Shown: piece after piece, positions 35,621-45,084 of the stretch
Layout: the number at the start of each line of letters is the position of its first letter
How positions within the stretch are numbered: the stretch's first letter is position 1
Assembly (NCBI RefSeq): GCF_001424305.1
Contig: NZ_LMPD01000001.1
Coordinates: 372,001-436,000 of the forward strand
Direction of reading: 5' to 3'
From: Pedobacter sp. Leaf176
GTDB taxonomy: Bacteria; Bacteroidota; Bacteroidia; Sphingobacteriales; Sphingobacteriaceae
DNA length: 64,000 bases
Notes under the pieces: generated by a model
Told to the model about the DNA's origin: nothing
Databases searched by the model: none
What the model saw: the letters and a program-made list of their open reading frames with translations, nothing else
Translations under genes and position numbers: made by a program

Positions 35621-36367
35621 ATGGCAAATTTATTAACCGACAGGGCTTTTTGGGTAAATTATTGGGAAAGTAAAAAAGGGCTTGCAGTTCAGTTACCATC
35701 AAACTACTTATTTCATCGTCAGCTGGCTGATGTTATTGATAAAAACAAAGTAGAAACTGCAATTGAATTAGGCGGTTTCCCTGGTTATTATGCCGTTTTT
35801 TTAAAGAAGTATTTTAAGCTTGACGTTACACTTTTAGATTATTTCGTTCATCCTCCTGTTGTTAATGAGTTGTTGCAAAAGAATGAGTTAACAAGTAAAG
35901 ACATCCATATCATTGAAACAGATTTGTTTAATTATGAACCTGAGCAGCAGTATGATTTAGTACTTAGCTGCGGTTTAATTGAGCACTTTAATGATACTGC
36001 AGATATCATCAATCGCCATATCGCCTTTGTGAAGCCTGGCGGAACGTTATTTATTACATTACCAAATTTTAAAGCTGTGAATGGCTGGTTTCAGAAAAAT
36101 TTCGATAAAGAAAACTACGACAAACACAACATCGATAGTATGGATCCTGAATTATTGAAATCCATTTGTCAAAAGGCAGGTCTGAAAGAAGTAAATGTGA
36201 GTTATTTTGGAAAATTTAGTATTTGGTTAGAAAACGAATCCCAGAAATCAGTTGGTGTCCGCTTATTTAAAAAGCTGGCGTGGCTAACCGGAAAGGTATT
36301 AACAAAAATTATTCCTTTTGAGAGTAAAAATTTATCCCCATACCTTATATTAGTGGCAAAAAGATAG
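35621..36367 (+). CDS. Class I SAM-dependent methyltransferase
   Basis: A 248-residue methyltransferase. Motif I is degenerate (TAIELGGFPGYYAVFL), followed by LLDYFVHP and LVLSCGLIEHFND, with KPGGTLFITLPNF at the post-motif strand. The ATG at 35621 is preferred to an in-frame TTG at 35615. It starts an operon with the rhomboid gene (6 bp apart). The substrate is unknown. Confidence 0.85.
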   Translation: MANLLTDRAFWVNYWESKKGLAVQLPSNYLFHRQLADVIDKNKVETAIELGGFPGYYAVFLKKYFKLDVTLLDYFVHPPVVNELLQKNELTSKDIHIIETDLFNYEPEQQYDLVLSCGLIEHFNDTADIINRHIAFVKPGGTLFITLPNFKAVNGWFQKNFDKENYDKHNIDSMDPELLKSICQKAGLKEVNVSYFGKFSIWLENESQKSVGVRLFKKLAWLTGKVLTKIIPFESKNLSPYLILVAKR

Positions 36368-36373
36368 CGCTCT

Positions 36374-37894
36374 ATGTCAGTAAGTTGGGGGTATTCGCCC
36401 AAATCCGAGAAATTTATCCCTTTGGGTAATTTTCCTGCAGATAAATATTTAATTGTAGCACAGCAAGCCATTGAGAATCTGGGATGGGAATTAAGTCATA
36501 TCTCTAAAACAGGTTTAATTGCTTACACGCCTATTTCCCTTCAATCTTACAGTGAAGAAATCTCTATCCGTATACACGGTGGCTTCGCTGTTGTCAAAAG
36601 TGAATGCGTAGGAATACAAATGCTATTTAACGACTATGGTAAAAATGAGCTTAATTTTGAAAAGTTTTTTCATGAGTTTGAGTACGTTGAGTTCCATTTA
36701 CAAGGTATTTGGGATGAACGTTTAGATAGATTCCATCGCCTGATTGCTGAGCAAGATGATACATATTTCGAAAAAGCGCCATTGGCGGTAAAAAACAAGA
36801 TCAAGAACATTTTATATCTCTTCTTTCCGCAGAAAGGCTACAAAGCGACACCTTTATTGGTTTTAATAAATGTTACTTACTTCTTTTTAATTTGGCTTGT
36901 TACTGTTCTATATTTTCGGTACATACTAACAAACCAGGTACATGCTGATGCTGATATTTTCGTTCAAAAAGCGAAAAATTTTAGTTTAAACCTGGGTGTA
37001 AATCATCGTAACGCCGTTTTAGATGGTGCTTATTGGCGTTTAATTACCTATCAATTCGTGCATGGTTCTATCTCGCACATTTTTTTTAACATGTATGCGT
37101 TTATTTACCTTGGCCTGATGATCGAGAATAAACTAGGGTGGAAAAAATTCTTGTTTATATATATATTCAGCGGGGTTTGTGGTGGCTCGATGAGTTTAAT
37201 ATTCCATCAGGAAACTATCATGATGGGTGCCTCGGGTGCGATAATGGGTTTATACGGCGCTTTCATTGCTTTACTGCTTAACAAGACTTTTGAGCCAAAA
37301 GCCACACGCGCCTTGTTGATCAGTACGCTTATTGTATCTGCATTAATACTTATTAATGGAGCTTTCGGCAAAAAAGTAGACAACGCGGCACATATTGGCG
37401 GTTTTTTGTGCGGCTTTATACTCTGTTGCACGCTGGTATTTAATTTCAGAAACAAGGTCGAGATTAGACATTGGGTTAGGTATTCGGTATCAACCTTGTT
37501 GGTGCTGCTTTTCTCTGGGAGTATAGTGGGCTTTAGCTCAAAATATCAAACAGAAAAATTTAATGAGTTGAGTAAAGAATTCAACAGCAACCTAGAGTAT
37601 TTAAAAACAATTACTCGTTTGGAAATTGATTTACCAAAAGATATCAAGCTTATATCGATAAAAGAAGATGGAATAAAACCAACGGAAAAAAATCTGAAGA
37701 TTATTAAGCAAATGCAAGGTTTGAATCTCAATAGTGAAAATGCAAAGGAGCGGGATAGAAAAATCAGGCTTGGAAAAGCGTCTTACCAAGCGGTGATGTT
37801 AATGTATCGTGATATAAAAGGCGACAGTACCTTTAAATATAGTAAACAAACATCGAATGCCTTAGGTAAAATGTTCACGATTCTTTATGAATAA
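36374..37894 (+). CDS. Rhomboid family intramembrane serine protease
   Basis: A 506-residue protein. An N-terminal soluble domain of about 160 residues precedes the membrane core. The catalytic Ser is in MMGASGAIMG (about 286) and the His is in NAAHIGGFLCGF (about 339). The WRLITYQFVHGSISHIFFNMYAF segment (H and N of the oxyanion region) is also present. A soluble C-terminal part of about 120 residues follows. Rhomboids cut membrane proteins within or near the bilayer; the target is unknown. Its stop codon directly abuts that of the convergent fucosidase gene. Confidence 0.92.
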   Translation: MSVSWGYSPKSEKFIPLGNFPADKYLIVAQQAIENLGWELSHISKTGLIAYTPISLQSYSEEISIRIHGGFAVVKSECVGIQMLFNDYGKNELNFEKFFHEFEYVEFHLQGIWDERLDRFHRLIAEQDDTYFEKAPLAVKNKIKNILYLFFPQKGYKATPLLVLINVTYFFLIWLVTVLYFRYILTNQVHADADIFVQKAKNFSLNLGVNHRNAVLDGAYWRLITYQFVHGSISHIFFNMYAFIYLGLMIENKLGWKKFLFIYIFSGVCGGSMSLIFHQETIMMGASGAIMGLYGAFIALLLNKTFEPKATRALLISTLIVSALILINGAFGKKVDNAAHIGGFLCGFILCCTLVFNFRNKVEIRHWVRYSVSTLLVLLFSGSIVGFSSKYQTEKFNELSKEFNSNLEYLKTITRLEIDLPKDIKLISIKEDGIKPTEKNLKIIKQMQGLNLNSENAKERDRKIRLGKASYQAVMLMYRDIKGDSTFKYSKQTSNALGKMFTILYE

Positions 37895-39346
37895 TTAGTT
37901 TGTTTTTTTATAAATTCCAAATTCACTTAAAGTAACGCAAACTGGAGATTTGGTAATATTTAATTTCACTTTAGATGATGTAACTGGCGTTTCCAGTTTA
38001 ATTAGTCTTTTAGCGCCAATACTTGTTCCATCATAAATTTTTTCCCATTTATTATTTCTATAAACTTCAATGGTATATTCCTCTATTCTTTGTCCCAACG
38101 GGATATATTCCTGTAAGCTGATAATGTCGAAAGTTTTTACAGATTTTAAGTCAATTTCCAAACTTGCGGTATGAGCGTTATCCTTAGTTGCCCAGTAGCT
38201 TTTCCTATTGCCATCTAAAAGTTTCCCTGGGTTGTAGCTGTTGCCACGAGTGTTGCTGGCGGTAATATTAGCGGCTTTTGCCAAATTGTTTGCAAAAGTA
38301 TGTTTAACCATGTTGCCGAAGGTTTTCAGTACGGCCACATCGTCATCATGCAATTGTCCGCGGGTGTCGGGTGCCAGGCCTAAATCCAAACCTGCGCCCC
38401 GACCAACACTTTTCAGGTAAAGTTCAAAAAGCACTTCAGGTGTTTTCGGTTTTTCAGTTGGATGATAAAACCAGCCCTTTCTCAATGGAACATCGCATTC
38501 CGCGGGCATCCAGAACTTACCGTTTCTTACGCCCATCGGGCTTTGCGGATAATTTGCCTGACCAGGAACGGCGACATTTTTCCCCTCCGGAGGAAGCGGC
38601 GTGAAGGTTTCCCAGCTGGTTTCTGCAGCATTACCATCTTCGTTGCCAACCCAACGAATATCTAAACCAATATCACTAAAAATATTTGCCATTGGCTGCA
38701 TCTTTCTGGTAATAGCCCAAGTGTTATTCCAATCATAGTAGGTTGTATTATCAATGGAGCGTTTTTCCTTTGCCCCACCATAATAGCCGTCGCCACCGTT
38801 GGCACCATCATGCCAGCTCATAAAAAGCGAGCCATAATTACTGTAAAGCTCTTTAAGTTGCGTCTGGTAGATGGCTAAATATTTGTCCGTTCCGTAGTTA
38901 GCATTATTTCTATCCCAAGGCGAACAATAAACTCCGAAACTTAATCCGTTTTTTCTGACTGCTTGCTCAATTTCCTTTACTAAATCTCCTTTTCCATCCC
39001 TAAAATTACTTTTAGTAATGTTATATGCCGTTGTTTTTGTAGGCCAAAGCGCGAAACCATCGTGGTGTTTGGCAACCAAAATAATGCCTTTAAGGCCTCC
39101 CGCTTTAGCGGCTTTTATAATTTGGTCGGCGTTGAAATCCGTGGGGTTAAAAGATTTCGGGTCGGCATCTCCAAACCCCCATTCTTTGTTTTCGAAAGTG
39201 GTTGGTGTGAAATGGATCAAACCATAAATTTCAATATCATGCCATGCAAGCTGCCTCTTGGAAGGCAATGCGCCGTATGGTTTTGGAGCATTTTGTGCAT
39301 GAGCAAACGTCACAATTGAAAGAAGTAGTATGGTTAGCCATTTCAT
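37895..39346 (-). CDS. Alpha-L-fucosidase (GH29) with discoidin-like domain
   Basis: A 483-residue secreted enzyme (signal peptide MKWLTILLLSIVTFAHAQ). The GH29 barrel carries HFTPTTF, LVAKHHDGFALWPTKTT, GVYCSPWDRN and MSWHDGANGG; the Asp in the last is a plausible nucleophile. WFYHPTEKPKT and NLGLAPDTRG-like segments follow (here DLGLAPDTRG). The C-terminal 130 residues look like an F5/8 type C (discoidin) carbohydrate-binding domain. It releases alpha-L-fucose from glycans. There is no SusC/SusD pair nearby, so this is not a polysaccharide utilisation locus. Confidence 0.92.
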   Translation of the reverse strand: MKWLTILLLSIVTFAHAQNAPKPYGALPSKRQLAWHDIEIYGLIHFTPTTFENKEWGFGDADPKSFNPTDFNADQIIKAAKAGGLKGIILVAKHHDGFALWPTKTTAYNITKSNFRDGKGDLVKEIEQAVRKNGLSFGVYCSPWDRNNANYGTDKYLAIYQTQLKELYSNYGSLFMSWHDGANGGDGYYGGAKEKRSIDNTTYYDWNNTWAITRKMQPMANIFSDIGLDIRWVGNEDGNAAETSWETFTPLPPEGKNVAVPGQANYPQSPMGVRNGKFWMPAECDVPLRKGWFYHPTEKPKTPEVLFELYLKSVGRGAGLDLGLAPDTRGQLHDDDVAVLKTFGNMVKHTFANNLAKAANITASNTRGNSYNPGKLLDGNRKSYWATKDNAHTASLEIDLKSVKTFDIISLQEYIPLGQRIEEYTIEVYRNNKWEKIYDGTSIGAKRLIKLETPVTSSKVKLNITKSPVCVTLSEFGIYKKTN

Positions 39347-39381
39347 AATTTGGACTGTGTTAAAAGGATATTAAATTAAGT

Positions 39382-40284
39382 TTATTTCCTAACTTTCTCG
39401 TTGATAAAGCGCTTAATCCTTTCCCAAATGGTTCCTTTACGATTTGCCAGGAATTCTTTTATAGTATGGTAAGCTTTCGGATTTTCTTCCATAACCGATG
39501 GAAATTCAGTTACAGGTTTTGGGTTTATGATAACATTGTATATATCGTTTATACCAGAGTGAACGCCGGTTCCGTCGTGCCCGATGTTGTTTACTAAAGA
39601 CTGCGACGGATTTAAAGTTAAGCCACCCTTTAAAAAAATCGAAGCATACCAGCGAATCGCCCAGCTGTTGTTTTTCCCTTTTTTAAATTCCAGCATCTGT
39701 TTCCAAAAGTTCATGCTGTTGTCGATAGCAAATTCTGATTTTTTTTTACCGTCGAATTGATTCAACAAAGTATCAATATTTGGCTCAAAATGTTTCCATG
39801 CTCTTCCCCAGGTTGCCCACCCCCAGCTAGTCGCTGCCCTGTAAAAGAATGACTGCGGAAGATTGTCTGCCCTCAAAGGGTACATGTATGCTCCGATATG
39901 CATTACTTTTTCTTCATATTGATAACGATTTAAGCCGTCGTTAAAGTAAGTAAGTGTATGTGGAGATGTAATCAGGTCATCCTCGAAAACGATGATTTTG
40001 CCATAGTCATTTATCAGTTGCGTAACGCCTGCTATTACTGAATTGGCTAAACCCACATTCGATTTCCGCTCGATAACTTTAACCGATTTAAAACCATCAA
40101 CATTATTGATGATTGCCCTGACTTCAGCAATTTTTTCATCATCTTGCTGCGTTTTGGCACCATCAGAAAAAATATAAAGTCTGCTTTCTGCAGCAAGTTC
40201 GTTTTGTTGTAAAAATTTTAGGGTTCGCGAGGTGTGCTGCGGACGGTTGTAAACAAAGAGTGCTATCGGGGCAAGGTTTTGCAT
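39382..40284 (-). CDS. Glycosyltransferase (GT-A, GNT-I-like)
   Basis: A 300-residue glycosyltransferase. It opens APIALFVYNRPQHTSRTL. The metal/donor site is IIVFEDDLITSPH and a SWGWATWGRAW segment follows, a signature of this Bacteroidota group often annotated as sugar transferase or GNT-I-like. It is the last gene of the flippase - methyltransferase - methyltransferase - glycosyltransferase run and starts 1 bp after the methyltransferase. A surface polysaccharide role is likely; donor and acceptor are unknown. Confidence 0.86.
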   Translation of the reverse strand: MQNLAPIALFVYNRPQHTSRTLKFLQQNELAAESRLYIFSDGAKTQQDDEKIAEVRAIINNVDGFKSVKVIERKSNVGLANSVIAGVTQLINDYGKIIVFEDDLITSPHTLTYFNDGLNRYQYEEKVMHIGAYMYPLRADNLPQSFFYRAATSWGWATWGRAWKHFEPNIDTLLNQFDGKKKSEFAIDNSMNFWKQMLEFKKGKNNSWAIRWYASIFLKGGLTLNPSQSLVNNIGHDGTGVHSGINDIYNVIINPKPVTEFPSVMEENPKAYHTIKEFLANRKGTIWERIKRFINEKVRK

Positions 40285-40285
40285 G

Positions 40286-41047
40286 TTAAAATATATGCAG
40301 ATTAGAATCTGATTTTTTGGTTAAGACAGTATAAGCATTAGCAAACTGTTCCTGTTTTTTCCTGCCAAGAAAATTACCTAAAGTTTTTTTAATTCTATAC
40401 TCCAGCTCAATTTTTAAGTTTTTAATGAACGTTTTTGGTGCTTTTCTGTTAATGAATTCATTAAACTTTACGGTTTCCGGCGCCGTCATTGAAACCTTAT
40501 CTTCTAAAATCTCCAATCCCTCACTTTGCAATAAAAACCTCAAGGAAGTTGGTGTGTACATATTAATGTGGCCATAATCTAAAAAGTGCTTCATACGTGT
40601 ATCTACACCGAAACGATAGTCTTTTGGCACTTCGACCACAATATATTTCGATACCCTTTTTAACTCTCGAAGTAAAACCCTTTCATGTTCAACGTGTTCT
40701 AAAACATGTGCCAGAATCACTAAATCAAATTCATCATCCCCATAAGGGATTTTATACCCATCAAAAGTTTGAGCAGCTTTCAGTAGGGAAAGCTTTCTAT
40801 CCTGAATAATATCAACACCGCTTTGCGCAATCTCCAGGGCATATAGTTCAGGGGCGAAGTTCCATTCGTTTAGGAAATGAAGAATACTGCCATCACCTGC
40901 ACCAACTTCAAGCACCTTTTTTGGTTTAATGTTCATGCAAACATCAACAATATTCTGGGCTTTATATTTTGCACCAAGCATGCGCCAGGCAACATCACTA
41001 TTGGTGTAGAAATTATTGTAGGCCGTTTTTACTTCTTCGCTAATCAT
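40286..41047 (-). CDS. Class I SAM-dependent methyltransferase
   Basis: A 253-residue methyltransferase with motif I VLEVGAGDGSIL, then ELYALEIAQSG and FDLVILAHVLEHVEH, and EVPKDYRFG with HINMYTPTSLRFLL downstream. The profile fits UbiE/COG2227-type enzymes that cap or methylate a sugar. It lies 17 bp downstream of the other methyltransferase gene in the polysaccharide run. Confidence 0.9.
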   Translation of the reverse strand: MISEEVKTAYNNFYTNSDVAWRMLGAKYKAQNIVDVCMNIKPKKVLEVGAGDGSILHFLNEWNFAPELYALEIAQSGVDIIQDRKLSLLKAAQTFDGYKIPYGDDEFDLVILAHVLEHVEHERVLLRELKRVSKYIVVEVPKDYRFGVDTRMKHFLDYGHINMYTPTSLRFLLQSEGLEILEDKVSMTAPETVKFNEFINRKAPKTFIKNLKIELEYRIKKTLGNFLGRKKQEQFANAYTVLTKKSDSNLHIF

Positions 41048-41064
41048 AGGTTTAAATCTGAAGA

Positions 41065-41712
41065 TTAAATGCCCAAACAGTTATTGGCTTTATAAAATAC
41101 GGACGTTGCCTTTTCGTAAAATAATCCTGGCGAAATACCGCTGAAGCTGATTTCTTTGAAACCCTGGGCTTTCAATAACACTCTAGCAGCATTATAAGCT
41201 GGGCGTTCACTATCATCTAAAACCAGAATGCCATTTTCCGATAAAGCATCTACACTGTATTTGCAGCAGTTTACGCGGTCGCGTCCGTCAACAATTATAA
41301 TATCGAATTTTTTATCCAGTAAAGTTGCTTTCTTTGCATATTCGCCATCTCGTTCCAAATGGCAAAAAATCATTTCCGCATTTGCCGGGCTGCTGTTTTT
41401 CACATTGTCGAACCAGCCCTTATCATGCTCCACAGAGGTAACCGTACCGGCCCTTTCTGCATAGAAAATAGTCGAACTACCAGAACCATATTCAAAAATA
41501 TGTTGTGTTTTGTCAATCCTTTCTTTAATGAAATCGATAAAGGAATATGTAACCCATGGAAGCGCTTTCCCTTTTCCGTCTACGGCATGTTTTTTGTCAA
41601 AAGCGGTGAACCAGCCAATGCTGTTTAAGTAGCCTTTATGGCCGTATGATAATAATGCCTTAAGCCGGTTTGGCTTCGCAATTAATGTAGCTAGTGCTTT
41701 TAGAGTACTCAA
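41065..41712 (-). CDS. SAM-dependent methyltransferase-like protein
   Basis: A 215-residue protein with HIFEYGSGSSTIFYA as SAM motif I, TVTSVEHDKGWF as the acidic-loop strand and FDIIIVDGRDRVNC as the motif-III region. It is the short form seen in polysaccharide clusters. The start is a TTG at 41712 overlapping the flippase stop by 4 nt (TTGA), which points to coupled translation. No ATG fits. The substrate is unknown. Confidence 0.82.
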   Translation of the reverse strand: MSTLKALATLIAKPNRLKALLSYGHKGYLNSIGWFTAFDKKHAVDGKGKALPWVTYSFIDFIKERIDKTQHIFEYGSGSSTIFYAERAGTVTSVEHDKGWFDNVKNSSPANAEMIFCHLERDGEYAKKATLLDKKFDIIIVDGRDRVNCCKYSVDALSENGILVLDDSERPAYNAARVLLKAQGFKEISFSGISPGLFYEKATSVFYKANNCLGI

Positions 41713-43034
41713 CGTTTAAATATTTTTTGAAATGCAGTGACCAAAAATAAGGATTTTAACATCATTATACCTTGTTGACGAAGTTTGGGGATAAAAAGGA
41801 TAAAAAATGCAGAAACAAAATATGCAATAACCGTTGCGATTGCTGTTCCCATCATACCCATTTTAGGAATTAACACAATATTAAGAGCAATATTTACTAT
41901 AGCTCCTAACCCTGTTCTGATAAATGAAAGGCGGCCAAAATTTTCAGCAATTAAAAACTGGCCACTTGCAACTCCTAGAAATACAAAAGTAGATCCCCAG
42001 ACATGCACCGATAAAACTGGTGCAGCTGCGATGTATTCCGGCTTATAAAGTTTATAAATTATTGGTGATGCAATTGTGATAAATATTGCGAAACTTAAGC
42101 TTAGCCAAACCATTAGATCATATAGGTTTTGAAGTCTTTTTTGATATCGCTCCTTGTCATCTCTTCTTGCGTTTAGTATTGCAGGAAAAAGAGATGAAAC
42201 GATTGCGATGGGAACAAAATTTAATGCTTCGCTAAACATTACCACTGTGTTATAAGCGCCGGCCTCTGCAATGCCTTTCTCACCCAATATTTGTTTTAGC
42301 ATAATTTGGTCAACACGCATATAAATGGAAACCATTATTCCTGAGATGATTAATGGCCAAGAAAGAGAAATTAATTTTTTTGCAAGTTTCGATTCATATT
42401 TCCAAGAAAAAATACTTCTTCCTTTTCTGTTATATGTAATGATATATCCAATTGATAATAAGATTGTGTCAAATAAATAAGCAAAGAAAAATAATGTAAT
42501 GGATGAATGCGTGAGAATTAAGATAACCTTTATGGCTGCGGATATAAGGTTGCCGACTATCTGAACCTGCATTATATACTTTGATTTAACTTCCGATTGA
42601 AAAAAAGAATCAATTATGGTAAAGGATTGAAAAATCCCCATGAACGACAGTAGAAAGATATAAGCGAATTTGATTCCCTCTAACGGGTAAATTAACCAGG
42701 CGATATAAATTAACGGAATACATAGAACCCCGGCAACTGATTTCATAGCAAATGCAGTACCTAAAATACTATCTCTTTTTTCTCGAAATTGATGTAGTTC
42801 TTTCACAATAAACTGGTCTAGCCCTAATCCTGCTAGCGCCGCGAAAAGAAACACATAAGATACAGATGTAGTTAGGATCCCATTTCCATAGGAAAGAAGG
42901 TAATTCGCAACAGCAATGCTACTAAGCATTTTAATTGCTAAGCTGCCAACTTTACCAATCAAAAGCATTCCAGTGTTTTTGAAATACTTTTTTAGCGCTT
43001 CCTCATCAAAACCTTTTATAGCAGGTAATTTCAT
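41709..43034 (-). CDS. Oligosaccharide flippase family protein (Wzx/MATE-like)
   Basis: A 441-residue, highly hydrophobic protein with about 12 membrane segments, starting with GNGILTTSVSYVFLF and continuing through repeated pairs of helices. It is of the polysaccharide-synthesis (Wzx/RfbX) flippase type that moves undecaprenyl-linked sugar repeats across the inner membrane. It heads the polysaccharide run ending at 39382. No polymerase (Wzy) is seen in the run. Confidence 0.9.
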   Translation of the reverse strand: MKLPAIKGFDEEALKKYFKNTGMLLIGKVGSLAIKMLSSIAVANYLLSYGNGILTTSVSYVFLFAALAGLGLDQFIVKELHQFREKRDSILGTAFAMKSVAGVLCIPLIYIAWLIYPLEGIKFAYIFLLSFMGIFQSFTIIDSFFQSEVKSKYIMQVQIVGNLISAAIKVILILTHSSITLFFFAYLFDTILLSIGYIITYNRKGRSIFSWKYESKLAKKLISLSWPLIISGIMVSIYMRVDQIMLKQILGEKGIAEAGAYNTVVMFSEALNFVPIAIVSSLFPAILNARRDDKERYQKRLQNLYDLMVWLSLSFAIFITIASPIIYKLYKPEYIAAAPVLSVHVWGSTFVFLGVASGQFLIAENFGRLSFIRTGLGAIVNIALNIVLIPKMGMMGTAIATVIAYFVSAFFILFIPKLRQQGIMMLKSLFLVTAFQKIFKR

Positions 43035-43053
43035 TGACGCAAAGATGTAAAAT

Positions 43054-43578
43054 TTAAATGCTTTGCTGAAAACTCTTTTCTATCCTCACCAATTGCTTTA
43101 AATGATGTTTTAAGTGAATTTCGATAAAACGCAACCATTGTTCGGCATTTAGATAGCCTAGTCTTGGATGTTTGGTTTTGGAGTATTTGCTTGCATCAAA
43201 AATTAATGGATAAGCCACATTAAGTGCTCTTTCGAATTCGAGAATAAAATCCATTGCTTCAGTTTTACTGATTATTTTAATCCTTTCAGCTAATCTCTTC
43301 GGAACCTTATATTTCTTTGCAGGAGGTAAAGACCCGAAAAATAAAATCATTTGTACTGCAAAATGTGTCGGTTGATTCTCGCCCTTACCTTTAGCTGCAT
43401 TTTCCAGCGCTATTAATGATAATAAGCTTGAATCGAAAATGTGCGCGAAAACCTCGCTGAAACTCCAGCCTTTAATTGGCGGCATGGTTTGGAAAATGCC
43501 GTCAGAGTAAGAGGAAAGTTTTGCTTTGTAGGCATCAACAATATTGTGCAAGGAAGTTTTAACTTTTCTCGTATTCAT
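43054..43578 (-). CDS. DinB family protein
   Basis: A 174-residue four-helix DinB protein. The opening GWSFSEVFAHIFDSSLL and the closing WLRFIEIHLKHHLKQLVRI supply the His residues of the family (metal triad with some variation). DinB proteins are metal-binding hydrolase/transferase-like proteins of mostly unknown function. It lies 20 bp upstream of the flippase gene and 20 bp downstream of the YjjG gene. Confidence 0.85.
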   Translation of the reverse strand: MNTRKVKTSLHNIVDAYKAKLSSYSDGIFQTMPPIKGWSFSEVFAHIFDSSLLSLIALENAAKGKGENQPTHFAVQMILFFGSLPPAKKYKVPKRLAERIKIISKTEAMDFILEFERALNVAYPLIFDASKYSKTKHPRLGYLNAEQWLRFIEIHLKHHLKQLVRIEKSFQQSI

Positions 43579-43598
43579 AAATAAAGTACTGGTTAAGC

Positions 43599-44294
43599 TT
43601 AAAATAAAGTCAGTAATTCTTCCAAATGAATGATTTCTTTTTTAACATCTTCGGGTTTTTGTTTTTGCATAGGATTAAAAAAAATGGCTTCTATCCCGAA
43701 ATTTAAGGCGCCATAAACATCGGCTTCCAGGCTATCGCCAATCATTATGCTTTCTGTTTTTGCGGCTTTTGCCTTATTTAAAGCATATTCAAAAATTTCA
43801 GGGTTAGGCTTGTTAACACCAACATCTTCGGATATAATCACATTATCAAAATATGGATTCAAACCTGATAAATTCATTTTTGTTAAAGTGGTTTCTTTAA
43901 ATCCATTTGAAATGATATGAAGTGTATATTTTTCTTTTAGATAAGACAAAACATTTTCAGCACCTTCAAACAGATTGGTTTTAGTTGGCGAAATAGTAAC
44001 GTAATCATCTTCAAACTGATGTGGTACTGAATCAGGATGAATACCCAACTGAATAAATGTTTTACTAAAACGCTCTGCCCTCAAAAAATCTTTGGTGATT
44101 TTTCCTAAATGGTAATCAGCCCAAAGCTGGTGGTTGTTTTTTGTATAGATAGCGATAAAATCAGAACATGATTTTAATCCCAACTCATTCAATTTATAGG
44201 TGTTATAAAGCTCGTTTAACGTTTCTTCGGCATTGCGGTCAAAATCCCAGATGGTATGATCTAAATCGAAGAAGATGTGTTTTTTGTTTTCCAA
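43599..44294 (-). CDS. YjjG family noncanonical pyrimidine nucleotidase (HAD)
   Basis: A 231-residue HAD hydrolase. Motif I is FFDLDHTIWDFD, motif II is HIISNGFKETT, motif III is around NKPNPEIFEYAL and motif IV is MIGDSLEADVYGA. Length and the NPEIF segment match YjjG, which hydrolyses noncanonical pyrimidine nucleotides. It is the first gene before the DinB gene on this strand. Confidence 0.9.
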   Translation of the reverse strand: MENKKHIFFDLDHTIWDFDRNAEETLNELYNTYKLNELGLKSCSDFIAIYTKNNHQLWADYHLGKITKDFLRAERFSKTFIQLGIHPDSVPHQFEDDYVTISPTKTNLFEGAENVLSYLKEKYTLHIISNGFKETTLTKMNLSGLNPYFDNVIISEDVGVNKPNPEIFEYALNKAKAAKTESIMIGDSLEADVYGALNFGIEAIFFNPMQKQKPEDVKKEIIHLEELLTLF

Positions 44295-44389
44295 TTTAAT
44301 AAATTGTTAATTGCTTAATTGTTTGAAGGCTAGATTGTTAAGTTGTTTGGGTATCGAAGATTTGAAATCTTATAAGCTAGACATATTTG

Positions 44390-44425
44390 AACGTAGAATC
44401 TTGAAAATCCTCAAATCCTGAAAAT
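44390..44425. repeat. AATCCT-type intergenic repeat
   Basis: The phrases GAAAATCCTCAAATCCTGAAAA between upp and yjjG resemble the repeat at 12625-12705. No ORF is present here. Confidence 0.5.
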
Positions 44426-44430
44426 ACGGT

Positions 44431-45075
44431 TCACATTTTTTCTCCATATGCCAAATCTCCGGCATCTCCTAACCCGGGCACGATGTAAGATTTACTGGTC
44501 ATCTCTTCATCAATAGCACCCAACCAAAGTTTCGCTTTCGGTAAATTTGCTTTTACATGTGCAACCCCTTCAGTGCTTGCAATTGCCGCTACAATATGCA
44601 ATTCGGAAACTTTATACCTGTTAATCAATTCTTTGCAACACATAACCATACTTCGTCCGGTTGCCAGCATAGGGTCGGCCATAATCAACACCCGACCTTC
44701 TAAATCGGGTGTTGATACGTAGTCCATCTGGATAATGAAATCACCATTCTTTTTAACTTTTCGATAAGCCGAAATAAAACAGCATTCTGATTTATCAAAT
44801 ATGTTAAGCAAACCCTGTTGTATTGGCAAACCGGCGCGCAATATGGTCGCTAAAACAGGTTGTGTTTCCAGGAAATCGCACTGCGAAGTTCCAAGTGGGG
44901 TAACAACTTCTCTTGATGTAAACTTTAATGTTTTACTAATCTCATATGCAAAAAACTCACCCAGGCGCTCCAGATTTTTTCGGAAACGCATGGCGTCTTT
45001 TTGGATATTCTCATCACGCAGTTCGGCGATGAAAGTGTTGGCAATAGATTTTGTTTTACTTAAGTCGAATGTCAT
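44431..45075 (-). CDS. upp: Uracil phosphoribosyltransferase
   Basis: A 214-residue PRTase with the PRPP-binding segment VLIMADPMLATGRSM, the ATILRAGLPIQQG loop and the C-terminal IVPGLGDAGDLAYG. It makes UMP from uracil and PRPP in pyrimidine salvage. It starts 9 bp after the deacetylase-like gene. Confidence 0.96.
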   Translation of the reverse strand: MTFDLSKTKSIANTFIAELRDENIQKDAMRFRKNLERLGEFFAYEISKTLKFTSREVVTPLGTSQCDFLETQPVLATILRAGLPIQQGLLNIFDKSECCFISAYRKVKKNGDFIIQMDYVSTPDLEGRVLIMADPMLATGRSMVMCCKELINRYKVSELHIVAAIASTEGVAHVKANLPKAKLWLGAIDEEMTSKSYIVPGLGDAGDLAYGEKM

Positions 45076-45084
45076 AACTTCTAT

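Noticed and set aside
37880..37910. Overlap of rhomboid and fucosidase genes
   Set aside because: The stop codons abut exactly (37894/37895) but do not overlap; such tight convergent ends are not rare.
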